NCBI RefSeq assembly: GCF_008369445.1
Contig: NZ_VTWH01000001.1
Location: 186,001 to 250,000 of the forward strand
Reading direction: 5' to 3'
From: Aureimonas fodinaquatilis
Lineage (GTDB): Bacteria > Pseudomonadota > Alphaproteobacteria > Rhizobiales > Rhizobiaceae
Length of the DNA stretch: 64,000 nucleotides
The notes under the pieces are model-generated. The model was given only the letters and a program-made list of their open reading frames with translations, searched no databases and was not told where the DNA came from. Position numbers and translations under genes: made by a program. How positions within the stretch are numbered: position 1 is the stretch's first letter; every line of letters starts with the position of its first letter. This document shows, one piece after another, positions 8,990-16,852 of this stretch.

Positions 8990-9515
8990 CTAACTTCACT
9001 GGCACATGCATGGCTGTAACGTCAAAACGTCTTGGCCCAATGATACAATCAGGCAATGGAAACCGTCAAAAGTCACCGGTCATGATGAAATTTTATACTG
9101 CGATTAAATGACGAGCAGAAATTGCTGCCCACCATCTTTAATTGTTTTTTATGCGTTTAAGGGTTGCAAATCGTTTGAATCCGACCAATCTTCCAGCCAG
9201 TTCGCCGTGACAGTTTCGCCGTGACGATCAGTCATTAGTTGCCTGTAAGTGATGGGCAAGAGGTATCTGCATAAGACGCGATTGCGTCTGGCAGGTTGCA
9301 ACGGAGAGGATAAGGTCTTGAAGACTCGTCTTGTCAGTAAACCCCAGATTGAAATCAACCAAGGTGATCATGATACCGTGGACAGCCCTGCCAGCGCAGC
9401 ACGGGAGGCCGCCTATCCGGCATTTTTCCACGGAGTGGGATTTGCTTTCAGCGCAATTGAAAGCACGCGCAAAAACTGAAGCGTTGCGCCAGATCTATCG
9501 ATCATCCGCAATGCT
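8990..9515. other. Intergenic region, no supported gene
   Basis: This 526-base gap lies upstream of pabB and downstream of the phosphatase gene. It holds an 11-bp direct repeat TTCGCCGTGAC at 9201-9211 and 9215-9225, and a perfect 6-bp hairpin AGACGC-GATT-GCGTCT at 9274-9289. Two overlapping plus-strand ORFs (9249-9479 and 9331-9519) have no recognisable content. The pabB promoter is expected near 9000-9150. Confidence 0.5.
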
Positions 9516-10343
9516 CTAACTCTGCTGTTCACTGGCCACCAGGGCCGGGCGGACAAGACCACCCGGGCGGTTCGACAGAAACCTGCCCGTGTGGTGCCAG
9601 ATCCGCATACCGGTCAGCCTCCCTGTCAGGCACGCCCCGGTGTCAAGATTGACCCTGTTCGCTTCATAGATTGGCTGTTCCACCGGAGTGTGCCCATGCA
9701 CAACGAGCCGGTCGAGCAGGTGCGATTGCGAGTAAAATTCCGAGCGGATTGTTGTCAGAAGCGTGTCGCCCTGTTTTTCAAGCGGAATGTTTGGCATAAG
9801 TCCGGCATGCACGAACAAATATCCCGGGGCTTCAATAAACACTGCCAATGATTTCAGAAATTGCAGATGCGCGAGTGGGATATTCTTGCGCACAAGCACG
9901 TTCAGCGCTTCCTGCCCGGCCGCGGTCTGATCGTACTGGCTCACGTCCACTCCGTAGGATGCCAGAGTTTGCGCTCCGCCATAGCCCAGCCACTCGGCCA
10001 GCCTGACCCGCCCTTCCAGATAATCCAGCATCATCAGTTCATGGTTGCCAGCAAGGCAGAACCTGACAAAGCCCTGTGGCGGTGGCTGCATCAAATGATC
10101 AATGACACCGGAAGACGCAGGGCCTCTGTCAACGTAATCACCCAGCATGATGATCAGCTTGTCGCCGGGAAAATTGGCTGCGTCGATGATGATCTGTTGC
10201 TCCAGTGCGCGCAGTTCATCAAAACAACCATGAACATCACCGATAGCGTAGGTAACGCAGTCCAGGTGTTCCAGTCCGATGCGCTTCAACGCATTGCGAG
10301 GTGCCTCTTCAGACTGCGGAGAACTTCGCGACAGGTTTTTCAT
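9516..10343 (-). CDS. Calcineurin-like metallophosphoesterase (serine/threonine phosphatase family)
   Basis: A 275-residue PPP-family phosphatase. The family metal-binding signatures are all present: GDVHG near residue 37, GDYVDRG near 68 and GNHE near 99, plus VVHGHTP with the late histidine near 215. Such bacterial enzymes act on phosphoproteins or on dinucleoside polyphosphates (ApaH, PrpE types), so the substrate is open. The gene stands alone on the minus strand. It is soluble with no signal peptide. Confidence 0.88.
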   Translation of the reverse strand: MKNLSRSSPQSEEAPRNALKRIGLEHLDCVTYAIGDVHGCFDELRALEQQIIIDAANFPGDKLIIMLGDYVDRGPASSGVIDHLMQPPPQGFVRFCLAGNHELMMLDYLEGRVRLAEWLGYGGAQTLASYGVDVSQYDQTAAGQEALNVLVRKNIPLAHLQFLKSLAVFIEAPGYLFVHAGLMPNIPLEKQGDTLLTTIRSEFYSQSHLLDRLVVHGHTPVEQPIYEANRVNLDTGACLTGRLTGMRIWHHTGRFLSNRPGGLVRPALVASEQQS

Positions 10344-10519
10344 TCAACAGGTCCACCCGTTCTGTGCAATTCCTGACTGTTTAACGGTTTGGCACAGAAA
10401 TTCACGGCTTCCAACCGCAAGTTGTTGGTTGCGCGCACCAAGTTTATTAGTCCCGGAAGCTTGACGTTACTCCTTCGAAGGCAATTTCACATTTGTAGAT
10501 TGATCTGATGGAGGTTTGC

Positions 10520-10780
10520 ATGGACGGCGTGGGTTGGATTGCAGCAATTATTATCGGTGGGTTGGCAGGCTGGCTCGCCACAATGTTCATGAAAAGCGAC
10601 ACTGGCGTTTTCATGAACATCATTCTGGGCATCATTGGCGCGGCAGTGGCCAGCTTCCTGTTTGGCATTCTTGGCATTTCGTTTGGTGGCTGGCTTGGCT
10701 ACCTCGTTGCCGGATTCGTTGGAGCTTGCATATTGATTGCGCTGGCGCGAGCCATTCGTGGAAATAGTGCTCGTGTTTGA
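10520..10780 (+). CDS. GlsB/YeaQ/YmgE family small membrane protein
   Basis: An 86-residue glycine-rich protein with three hydrophobic segments, of the transglycosylase-associated (GlsB/YeaQ/YmgE) family, often stress induced; its activity is not known. Motifs GGLAGWLA and GIIGAAVASFLFGIL are typical. I choose the ATG at 10520 because GGAGG at 10510-10514 sits five bases before it; an in-frame ATG at 10508 overlaps that ribosome site. A strong hairpin follows at 10800-10835. Confidence 0.85.
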   Translation: MDGVGWIAAIIIGGLAGWLATMFMKSDTGVFMNIILGIIGAAVASFLFGILGISFGGWLGYLVAGFVGACILIALARAIRGNSARV

Positions 10781-10799
10781 CGTCATTTTGTGACAACGC

Positions 10800-10835
10800 A
10801 AATACTCGCCTGCCCATCGGGGCGGGCGAGTATTT
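10800..10835. terminator. Strong hairpin, probable terminator
   Basis: A 16-bp stem with one G-T pair: AAATACTCGCCTGCCC, loop ATCG, then GGGCGGGCGAGTATTT. It lies 20 bases after the YeaQ-type stop codon and just before the DUF808 ribosome site. There is only a short T-rich tail, so partial termination or mRNA stabilisation is possible. Confidence 0.65.
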
Positions 10836-10849
10836 AGCAGGAGGGGGCG

Positions 10850-11848
10850 GTGGCAACAGGTCTGATTGCGCTGCTGGACGACGTTGCGGCCATAGCCAAG
10901 GTCGCAGCCGCATCACTGGATGATGTGGTGGCACAATCTTCGCGAGCCGGGTTGAAGGCCGCCGGCATCGTTATTGACGACACGGCGGTTACACCAAGAT
11001 ATGTCGTCGGTTTTGCTGCAGATCGGGAATTGCCGATCGTAGGGCGCATCGCCCTTGGCTCTTTGCGCAACAAACTTCTGTTTCTGCTTCCAGCGGCATT
11101 GGCGCTCAGCGCCTTCGCTGCGTGGTCCATTACGCCACTTCTCATGCTGGGTGGATTGTACCTCTGCTATGAGGGAGCGGAAAAGGTTCTGGAGGTCGTC
11201 TGGCCTCATGACGCTTCACATGGCACCGACCATGCCGCCCAGCCTCAGAATGCCGCCGCGCTGGAAGAGGAAAAAGTGCAAAGCGCCATCCGCACAGATT
11301 TTATTCTGTCTGCGGAAATTATGGCCTTAACCCTGGCAACCATCACCGTTGGTGGCTTTGCCATGCAGGCCACGGTTCTGGCCGTGGTGGGTATTCTTGT
11401 AACCGCAGGCGTTTATGGGGCCGTGGCGTTGATCGTCAAGGCGGATGATGCCGGTATGGCCATGGCAGCCAGCCAGCTCCGCACGCCGGTTGTGGGTGCG
11501 GCTATCCGGGCGATGGGCAGGGGCCTTGTCCTCGGTATGCCCTATCTTCTCAAAGTTCTGGCATTTGTTGGCACCGCTGCCATGCTGTGGGTTGGTGGTG
11601 GAATTCTGTTGCACGGGCTGGAAGCCTACGGGATTTCCGGTCCCGCACACTGGATTGAAGGTGTGTCCGAAACTGTCGGCCATGCCGTGCCGGTTGGCAG
11701 TTCGGTGCTTGGCTGGTTAAGCGGAGCCGCAATAGCCGGAGTTATCGGCCTTGTTGCAGGCGTGGCCACAATACCGGTGGTCCAGTATCTGCTGGCACCG
11801 GTTTTCACTGCAGTCCGGCAGAGCGGTATTTTCAAACGGGCGGCGTAG
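10850..11848 (+). CDS. DUF808 family membrane protein (YedI-like)
   Basis: A 332-residue integral membrane protein of the DUF808 family (E. coli YedI). It begins GLIALLDDVAAIAKVAAASLDDV, the family hallmark, and has about six hydrophobic segments with ITPLLMLGGLYLCYEGAEK between them. The start is GTG at 10850 preceded by AGGAGGGGG. Function is unknown. It follows the hairpin at 10800-10835, so it may be partly read through from the YeaQ-type gene. Confidence 0.85.
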   Translation: MATGLIALLDDVAAIAKVAAASLDDVVAQSSRAGLKAAGIVIDDTAVTPRYVVGFAADRELPIVGRIALGSLRNKLLFLLPAALALSAFAAWSITPLLMLGGLYLCYEGAEKVLEVVWPHDASHGTDHAAQPQNAAALEEEKVQSAIRTDFILSAEIMALTLATITVGGFAMQATVLAVVGILVTAGVYGAVALIVKADDAGMAMAASQLRTPVVGAAIRAMGRGLVLGMPYLLKVLAFVGTAAMLWVGGGILLHGLEAYGISGPAHWIEGVSETVGHAVPVGSSVLGWLSGAAIAGVIGLVAGVATIPVVQYLLAPVFTAVRQSGIFKRAA

Positions 11849-11859
11849 AACTTACCGGT

Positions 11860-12492
11860 CTATTGAGCAGTCCCTGCCAGCGGCGCGGGAGGAATCGGCG
11901 GTGCCTTGTTCTGCCGAGAAGCAGTGGCAACCGGGGCAGGCGGTTTCACAGCCTTCGCCAATGTCTCGTCACGCAGATATTGAGCTTTCACCCAACCGGT
12001 GAAAATTCCGGCGTCCACCCTCTGCCACTCGCCCTTATTGTCCACCACCCGCACTTTCTGCCCGGCATCCAATGTCGTGCGTATCGACGCTGTGGTGGAT
12101 GGCTCTGCGCGCAGTTGCACGCGCGTTGTCGTCAGCGCGGGCTTGGGTTGCAGGCGTGATGCGGGGGCGGAGGCGGGTGCAGCGGCTTGCTGTTTTACAG
12201 GTTTGGCGGGCGCAGTTTGCGGCCGGGGCGTGGTCAGTGAAGCTTGTCTCTGAGTCTGCGTGTTTGGCGTGGCTGTGACCGGTTGACGAGCTGCAACTCG
12301 TGGCGCTGACGGAGCTGCGGGTTTGGCTTGCTGCTGCGCAAAGTTAAGTTGGCGCATTGCACTGTCCAGCAAAGTGGGGTTGCTGGAATGCACGATCCAG
12401 CCAATCGCAACGACACCCGCTATCCACCAGCCCATGCCAATGCTGGATTTGGCGGGGCTCTTGCGCGTGGTTTTCCGGCGCGGCTTTTTCAT
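11860..12492 (-). CDS. SH3-domain protein with N-terminal membrane anchor
   Basis: A 210-residue protein with a very basic N-terminus (KKPRRKTTRKSPAK), one membrane segment at about residues 20-36, a long Ala/Pro/Gln-rich linker (residues 55-118) and a bacterial SH3 domain at about 120-172 (VQLRAEPSTTASIRTTL through GWVKAQYL). The topology suggests an inner-membrane anchor with a periplasmic SH3 domain, which in this family often contacts peptidoglycan. No enzyme domain is present. It is convergent with the DUF808 gene, 12 bases apart. Confidence 0.75.
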   Translation of the reverse strand: MKKPRRKTTRKSPAKSSIGMGWWIAGVVAIGWIVHSSNPTLLDSAMRQLNFAQQQAKPAAPSAPRVAARQPVTATPNTQTQRQASLTTPRPQTAPAKPVKQQAAAPASAPASRLQPKPALTTTRVQLRAEPSTTASIRTTLDAGQKVRVVDNKGEWQRVDAGIFTGWVKAQYLRDETLAKAVKPPAPVATASRQNKAPPIPPAPLAGTAQ

Positions 12493-13129
12493 GACTCAAA
12501 CCTTCTCAGCTGCGTGGATTGCTGTCGTCGTGAAAATAGCGGGCAAGCCGAACCAATTGGTTAATGTCACCACGGTTTGGCGGGCGATTCGTTTCGGGAT
12601 TGTCACACGAGGGACCCGCAGGTTCGTCAAAACAACAGCCGGGCGAGCGTGAAATATTTTATTTTCGACGCTGCCGATTTTCGGTCTGCTTTCGACGAAT
12701 CATGGCTGTGCGGATTCGGTGCAAGCCACAGCGAACATAAACCTCTGGCCACACCTCGCCACTTTCATTACCCTTGCCAATGCCAGTAGAAGGACTTTGC
12801 ATGGTAAAATATTATTTGATGTATGTAATTTTATGCACTAATTTAGTTAAATAGTAGTTTTTTCGCTTAAATCAGCTTGGTTTTGTATGCTTTCGGTTGG
12901 TCGTTGCAGGTCAAAACAAGACGCGCAATTTGCTCGCACGCGTTTAAGAAACGCCCCTCGCTCAGTCACGCAACCTCCTCGAAAATCGATTCTACGACGT
13001 CCCAAAAGAGCGCCGGGCTGTTGCTTGGCGTAAACTTTTTCGGCCATTGCGGGGGTGTTCTCACACGATATCAAATGTAGATATTTCTTCGTGTTTTGAC
13101 ATTACGGCTGTTATATTACGTCAGGCTGT
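12493..13129. other. Gene-poor region, partly AT-rich
   Basis: There is no gene I can support between the SH3 gene and the lone regulator at 13248. From about 12790 to 12880 the sequence becomes distinctly AT-rich compared with the rest of the window, a sign of foreign or non-coding DNA. Several short ORFs on both strands have no recognisable content. The stretch may hold the SH3 promoter near 12500-12560. Confidence 0.5.
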
Positions 13130-13171
13130 ATGTCGACATTAGTTGACATCATGTCGTTAATAAAATACAAA
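13130..13171 (+). promoter_or_regulatory. Candidate promoter with overlapping palindromic operators
   Basis: TTGACA at 13143-13148 and TACAAA at 13166-13171 are spaced by 17 bases, a plausible sigma70-type promoter with a weak -10. Two palindromes overlap or precede it: ATGTCGACAT at 13130-13139 and GACAT-C-ATGTC at 13145-13155, the latter overlapping the -35. They share the half-site ATGTC/GACAT and probably bind the Cro/C1-type regulator encoded just downstream. Confidence 0.45.
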
Positions 13172-13247
13172 TTTGCTAGATCGGCGCTGGTATGCAAACA
13201 TTTCGTATTGCACGACATACAGATTTCAAAAAAACGGAGACATTATA

Positions 13248-13697
13248 GTGGGTAAAGATATTAATGGCTTGGGCGGTGATGACTTTAAGGCGGCAGACAA
13301 AGCCGAAGACCTTCTAGGTCGTCAGCGCGCAAAGCGGATTTTCAGCGAACGGCTTAAGGAGCTAATGAGAGAGAAAAATTGGTCGCAGTCTGAATTGGCC
13401 CGACGTTCAAATTTGAGCCGGGATAGAATTTCAGTTTACCTGCGCGCGGCAGCGCTCCCTTCTGCGTCGGCCTTAAAAATGTTGGCTTCTGCTCTGGATG
13501 TTACGGTGGAAGCGCTCATGTCTACAGCTACCTCCGCACACGGCATTGACAATGAGCTTAAAGGACAGACGCCGTTTCAATTAAAGGTCATCCCTGGTAG
13601 CGGGCACCTCGCGCTCATCAAAGTGTACCAAACTGTGTCACTTAAAACCGCGTTGAAAATTGCAGAGTTGTTGGCGAACGACGAACCTAACCCATAA
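13248..13697 (+). CDS. Cro/C1-type helix-turn-helix transcriptional regulator
   Basis: A predicted 149-residue DNA-binding protein. The HTH lies at about residues 32-92 (FSERLKELMREK, SQSELARRSNLSRDRISVYLRA, LKMLASALDVTVEALM), as in phage-repressor-like proteins. The C-terminal 50 residues are unrecognised. I prefer the GTG at 13248 with GGAGA seven bases upstream over a TTG at 13173 that has no ribosome site. It is isolated in AT-rich DNA near two tRNA genes, suggesting a remnant of a mobile element or an orphan repressor. Autoregulation through the palindromes upstream is inferred. Confidence 0.8.
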   Translation: MGKDINGLGGDDFKAADKAEDLLGRQRAKRIFSERLKELMREKNWSQSELARRSNLSRDRISVYLRAAALPSASALKMLASALDVTVEALMSTATSAHGIDNELKGQTPFQLKVIPGSGHLALIKVYQTVSLKTALKIAELLANDEPNP

Positions 13698-14238
13698 GCG
13701 GCGCAGAAAGAGCTTCTGATTCTGCGCACCTGCCTGAACTGGCACACAGACACCAAATGCGGCCGGGCCAAGCTACTCGCGCCTGCTGACATTCCGACGT
13801 CAGCTTGCCAGTAGCTCCAGGGCCGCGCATGCGTTGGCTGGGCCTGACAGGCTTCGGGGCTTGCCCGGGGTGCATGTCACCGGGCTCGATGTACATCGGC
13901 TTTGGAGAGCCCGGCGTTTGGGGCGCGGGCGGGAATGGCGCGAACTCTCCAAACTGGCTTCGCAAAGCTTTTGACAATCGCTCTGCTAGCTCGCTTGCCG
14001 GGGCTGCGCCGTCGGTCACGGGCGGCAAGGCAGCGGCAGGCCTAGACCCGGCCACAGCCGGACCTCGGTTCGCTGCCTTTGCTATTTGCGCAACAGCAAG
14101 ACAGGCAACGTCATAGGCATGCTGAAGGAAAAGCGGCAGCCGATGCTCGCCGCACCGCGCTGGGATGAAACGAATTGGATACGGGTGTATAAAGGCACAA
14201 CAGCCTCTGCCTGACACCGCAGAAAAATAAATTTTAGC

Positions 14239-14268
14239 AAAATGCCGGAAAGAATCACTCCGGCTTTT
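14239..14268 (+). terminator. Rho-independent terminator-like hairpin
   Basis: GCCGGA (14244-14249), a nine-base loop, then TCCGGC (14259-14264) followed by TTTT, with AAAA on the other side so it could act on both strands. No upstream gene on the plus strand is clear apart from the small ORF ending near 14214. Confidence 0.55.
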
Positions 14269-14339
14269 GCGTTTCTTGTGGGCGGAGGCCGAATTGAGCA
14301 TTCAACACAGGGGAGGTTGATTCTAAATAGCTCTCGAAT

Positions 14340-14360
14340 GTGCGCAAAAAGGTGCGCAAA
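14340..14360. repeat. Short direct repeat GTGCGCAAA near tRNA-Thr
   Basis: GTGCGCAAA occurs at 14340-14348 and again at 14352-14360, a 12-base period, 69 bases beyond the 3' end of tRNA-Thr. Tandem short repeats in such a place resemble arm-type integrase binding sites, but no integrase gene is present. Confidence 0.3.
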
Positions 14361-14428
14361 TTCCGTATGTCGGCCCGTTATATGCCATCTATCGGAGTGA
14401 GAAGCGCAAGCAAAAGCAGCGCTCTAGC

Positions 14429-14503
14429 TGGTGCTGCGAGAGAGGATTGAACTCTCGACCTCTCCATTACCAATGGAGTGCTCTACCACTGAGCTACCGC
14501 AGC
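14429..14503 (-). tRNA. tRNA-Thr (anticodon GGT)
   Basis: Read on the minus strand the gene begins GCTGCGGTAGCTCAGTGG and ends with an encoded CCA at 14429-14431. The acceptor stem GCTGCGG pairs with TCGCAGC (one G-T), the anticodon stem CTCCA/TGGAG holds the loop TTGGTAA giving anticodon GGT, and the T-arm GAGAGTTCAATCCTCTC is intact. It decodes ACC and ACT threonine codons. Confidence 0.96.
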
Positions 14504-14681
14504 GTTTTTGCCAACGGCGGCTCTATTACATAGCCAGACCGTAAGCGCAAGCCGTGCGGGCAAACCATATTCTCACCAGATGCAAAAGAAGGGCTGGACA
14601 CGGAAAAAACGCTTGCCTATAAGGCGACCACTCCTGCCGCATGCCGGTTCGCGAATTTGACCGCAACATGCAAGGCAGCGG

Positions 14682-14757
14682 GCCTAGGTAGCTCAGTTGG
14701 TAGAGCATGCGACTGAAAATCGCAGTGTCGGCGGTTCGATCCCGTCCCTAGGCACCA
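14682..14757 (+). tRNA. tRNA-Phe (anticodon GAA)
   Basis: The 76-base gene has acceptor stem GCCTAGG/CCTAGGC, D-arm GCTCAGTTGGTAGAGC, anticodon stem TGCGA/TCGCA with loop CTGAAAA (anticodon GAA), a T-arm with GGTTCGATCCC, and an encoded CCA at 14755-14757. The accessory cluster begins about 115 bases downstream. Confidence 0.96.
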
Positions 14758-14872
14758 CTTCATTTTCCAGGATGCTGAACTCGTCTGCTCAATTGCACTC
14801 CGTGGGCTTCATCACCCCTCGCACCATATCTGCGTGCTTTGTGCAAAGCTGCCCTATCATTTAATGGGAGCG

Positions 14873-15643
14873 TTATGTGCGGGAGATCTGCGCGTCGTGT
14901 TTCTCAATTTCGTCCGAGATGTTGGCAGCGGTCCGCACAACGCCCTGGATGAGCGATGGCAGCCTGCTTTCCAGATCGACCTGCTTTGCGTCTGTCACCA
15001 GACTGATGCTTGCGACGACAACCGACATGCGCATGATTGGGGCGGCAATGCCGACGCGCCCGGAGCCCACCTCCGATGAGGTGACAGAATAGCCCTGCCG
15101 GCGAACCACCTTCAACGTCTCGCGCATTTCCGCATAAGATGCAGCACCGGTTCGGCGAAGCTCTTCCTCGTTGCGAAGGTAAAGCGCCTTCAATGCGCGT
15201 TCGGGGAGAAAGGCCAGTATGGCCTTGGCGGGCGCTCCAACGAAGAGCGACATTGCCGCTCCTCGCTCATAGCTGACAGGCAGGTGGGGCGCGTCGCCAT
15301 CCCGCTTGTGAACGCTCATGATCCGATCTCGAAACCGGCGGCACATGATCACGCTGGCGGCTTGTGATGCCAGTTGCAGCAATTCGGCCATCGGGCCGTC
15401 CGCAATGTGGATCAGCGGATCGCTCTGGCGGATGAGCCGATCGAAATGAATGAAGGCTGGTCCGAGCGCGTAGCCGGCACCTGTTACCGGATCGAGAAAC
15501 TCGGCCTGACTGAGTTCGCGCACGTTGCGATAGGCGGTGCGTACAGACATGCCAAGCGCTGCAGCAATGTCCTCCACCGTCAGTACCACACCATCGCCAT
15601 CGAACAGCTGAAGGATGTTCAGGAGGTTGTTTTGACTGGCCAT
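14873..15643 (-). CDS. IclR family transcriptional regulator
   Basis: A 256-residue regulator with an N-terminal winged helix-turn-helix (about residues 5-55, TVEDIAAALGMSVRTAYRNVREL) and a C-terminal IclR effector domain (GAPAKAILAFLPERALK and SSEVGSGRVGIAAPIM). The ATG at 15643 starts the HTH directly; an upstream in-frame ATG at 15754 would add an AT-rich, non-coding-looking leader. It is divergent from the transport and catabolic operon starting at 15812, with inverted repeats in the shared intergenic DNA, so it is the likely local regulator of that operon. The effector is unknown. Confidence 0.88.
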   Translation of the reverse strand: MASQNNLLNILQLFDGDGVVLTVEDIAAALGMSVRTAYRNVRELSQAEFLDPVTGAGYALGPAFIHFDRLIRQSDPLIHIADGPMAELLQLASQAASVIMCRRFRDRIMSVHKRDGDAPHLPVSYERGAAMSLFVGAPAKAILAFLPERALKALYLRNEEELRRTGAASYAEMRETLKVVRRQGYSVTSSEVGSGRVGIAAPIMRMSVVVASISLVTDAKQVDLESRLPSLIQGVVRTAANISDEIEKHDAQISRT

Positions 15644-15690
15644 TTTGTATCCGGATCGGGCTTTCGGCCTGCCAATATAGTCATATGAGA

Positions 15691-15742
15691 AATTTTGCAA
15701 ATATACAAAATTGACAAAATACGACAATTGAGATTGATTGTT
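15691..15742. promoter_or_regulatory. Candidate IclR operators
   Basis: Two inverted repeats lie in the iclR/operon intergenic DNA: AATTTTG-N8-CAAAATT (15691-15712, 7-bp arms) and ACAAT-N8-ATTGT (15724-15741). Both share an 8-base spacer, fitting two adjacent dimer sites. The second overlaps the -35 of the candidate operon promoter. Confidence 0.45.
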
Positions 15743-15761
15743 CAAATAGGGCAATTATAGT
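15734..15761 (+). promoter_or_regulatory. Candidate promoter of the cluster A operon
   Basis: TTGATT at 15734-15739 and TATAGT at 15756-15761, 16-base spacer, would place the transcript start near 15768, about 44 bases before the binding-protein ATG. Confidence 0.4.
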
Positions 15762-15811
15762 CAGCCACAAGCAAAATTCGCGACAACGCAACGGACAGAT
15801 CAGGAGCAAAT

Positions 15812-16783
15812 ATGAGACCTTTCAAATTCATCACTGCATGTTTCGCTGCGGCCACGATAGCGTTCGCCTCACCCGCAGCCATAGCCCAGGAAAAGCATCA
15901 GGTGCGGGTCGCCATGCTTGGCCCCAGCTCGCTTCTCTGGCTTCATGCCATCGCCAAGGATCAGGGCTTTTATGACGCCCATAACATCGAGGTGCAGGAA
16001 CTCATTGCATCGACCAGCCCTGCGCTTCTTCAGGCAGTATCGAGTGGCAGCGTTGAAGCGGGTGTGTCCGTTGCGGACCTTGCCATGCGTGCGATTGATC
16101 AAAATGCGCCGATCATCATTTCCGGTGCCGTTCTGGGTAAGTCCATTCTGCGCTTCGTTGGTGGTAAGGGCGTGGAAACGGTTGCCGACATCGATGGCCG
16201 GCCGGTTACGGCGGGTGGCGTGCAGGGTGGAACCGCAAATCTTCTGCGATACCTGATGAATGAGAATGGCGCGGACGGTACTGGCGCCCAGCTGGTTGCC
16301 ATGGCGAACTCCCGCGACCGCATCGTGGCAATGCAGAACGGGCAGGTTGCAGCATCCCTTCTGATCGCTCCGTTTGATTCCATGGCCCAGCGGGACGGTA
16401 TGAAAGTGCTCGGCGACTATACTGAGGACTATCTTCAGACACCGCTCATCTTGAACACTGCCTGGGCGAAGGATAACCGCGAGGCCGCAATCGGCATTAC
16501 GCAGGCAACGCGTGATGCGGCCAACTGGATTTATGATCCGGCCAACAAGGAAAAGGCGATCGATATTCTGGCCGCTTACACCAATGTTGATCGCGCACTC
16601 TGCGAAGAATCCTATGCTTTCATCGTGGAGCAGCAGAAGGCCATTGGAGCAGGGTTGGAAGTCACAGCCGCTAGCCTCGAAAATCTGATGAAAATCAGCG
16701 ACGCCGTGGGCGCATCGCGTGAGAGTGACCAGACCTTCGATCTCTCGCGCTACTACGATCCGAGCTATCTCGCCGGAAACTGA
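15812..16783 (+). CDS. ABC transporter substrate-binding protein (NMT1/TauA/SsuA type)
   Basis: A 323-residue periplasmic binding protein of the NMT1/TauA-SsuA-ThiY superfamily. Residues 1-26 are a Sec signal peptide ending at AIAQ; the mature part starts with KHQVRVAMLGPSSLLWLHAIAKDQGFYDAHNIEVQ-like strand-helix pattern of the fold. AGGAG sits five bases before the ATG. It heads the operon whose distal genes encode the matching permease (21839) and ATPase (22680). Relatives bind sulfonates, taurine, pyrimidine or nitrate; the ligand here is unknown and may be a cyclic amide. Confidence 0.88.
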   Translation: MRPFKFITACFAAATIAFASPAAIAQEKHQVRVAMLGPSSLLWLHAIAKDQGFYDAHNIEVQELIASTSPALLQAVSSGSVEAGVSVADLAMRAIDQNAPIIISGAVLGKSILRFVGGKGVETVADIDGRPVTAGGVQGGTANLLRYLMNENGADGTGAQLVAMANSRDRIVAMQNGQVAASLLIAPFDSMAQRDGMKVLGDYTEDYLQTPLILNTAWAKDNREAAIGITQATRDAANWIYDPANKEKAIDILAAYTNVDRALCEESYAFIVEQQKAIGAGLEVTAASLENLMKISDAVGASRESDQTFDLSRYYDPSYLAGN

Positions 16784-16852
16784 AACGCTGAACCGGAACC
16801 GCGCATCCAACCTTGATGCGCGGTGGCCGGTGGCATTTTCCAAGTGGATATC

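Larger units (their letters stand above)
13698..14428. other. Region without supported gene, possibly decayed
   Basis: Two overlapping opposite ORFs, 13805-14116 plus and 13687-14301 minus, are Pro/Gly/Ala-rich and unrecognised; neither has a convincing ribosome site. A 31-codon plus-strand ORF starts at 14119 (MLKEKRQP) and ends shortly before the terminator at 14239. The stretch touches the 3' end of tRNA-Thr, a common integration site, and may be the worn remains of an inserted element. Confidence 0.4.

Noticed and set aside
9249-9519. Two overlapping plus-strand ORFs (76 and 62 codons) between pabB and the phosphatase gene
   Set aside because: Both lack recognisable domains; the ribosome sites are weak and the two frames compete for the same DNA.
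13687-14301. 204-codon minus-strand ORF and 103-codon plus-strand ORF over the same DNA
   Set aside because: Both are Pro/Gly/Ala-rich as expected from GC-rich non-coding DNA, with no ribosome site and no recognisable fold.
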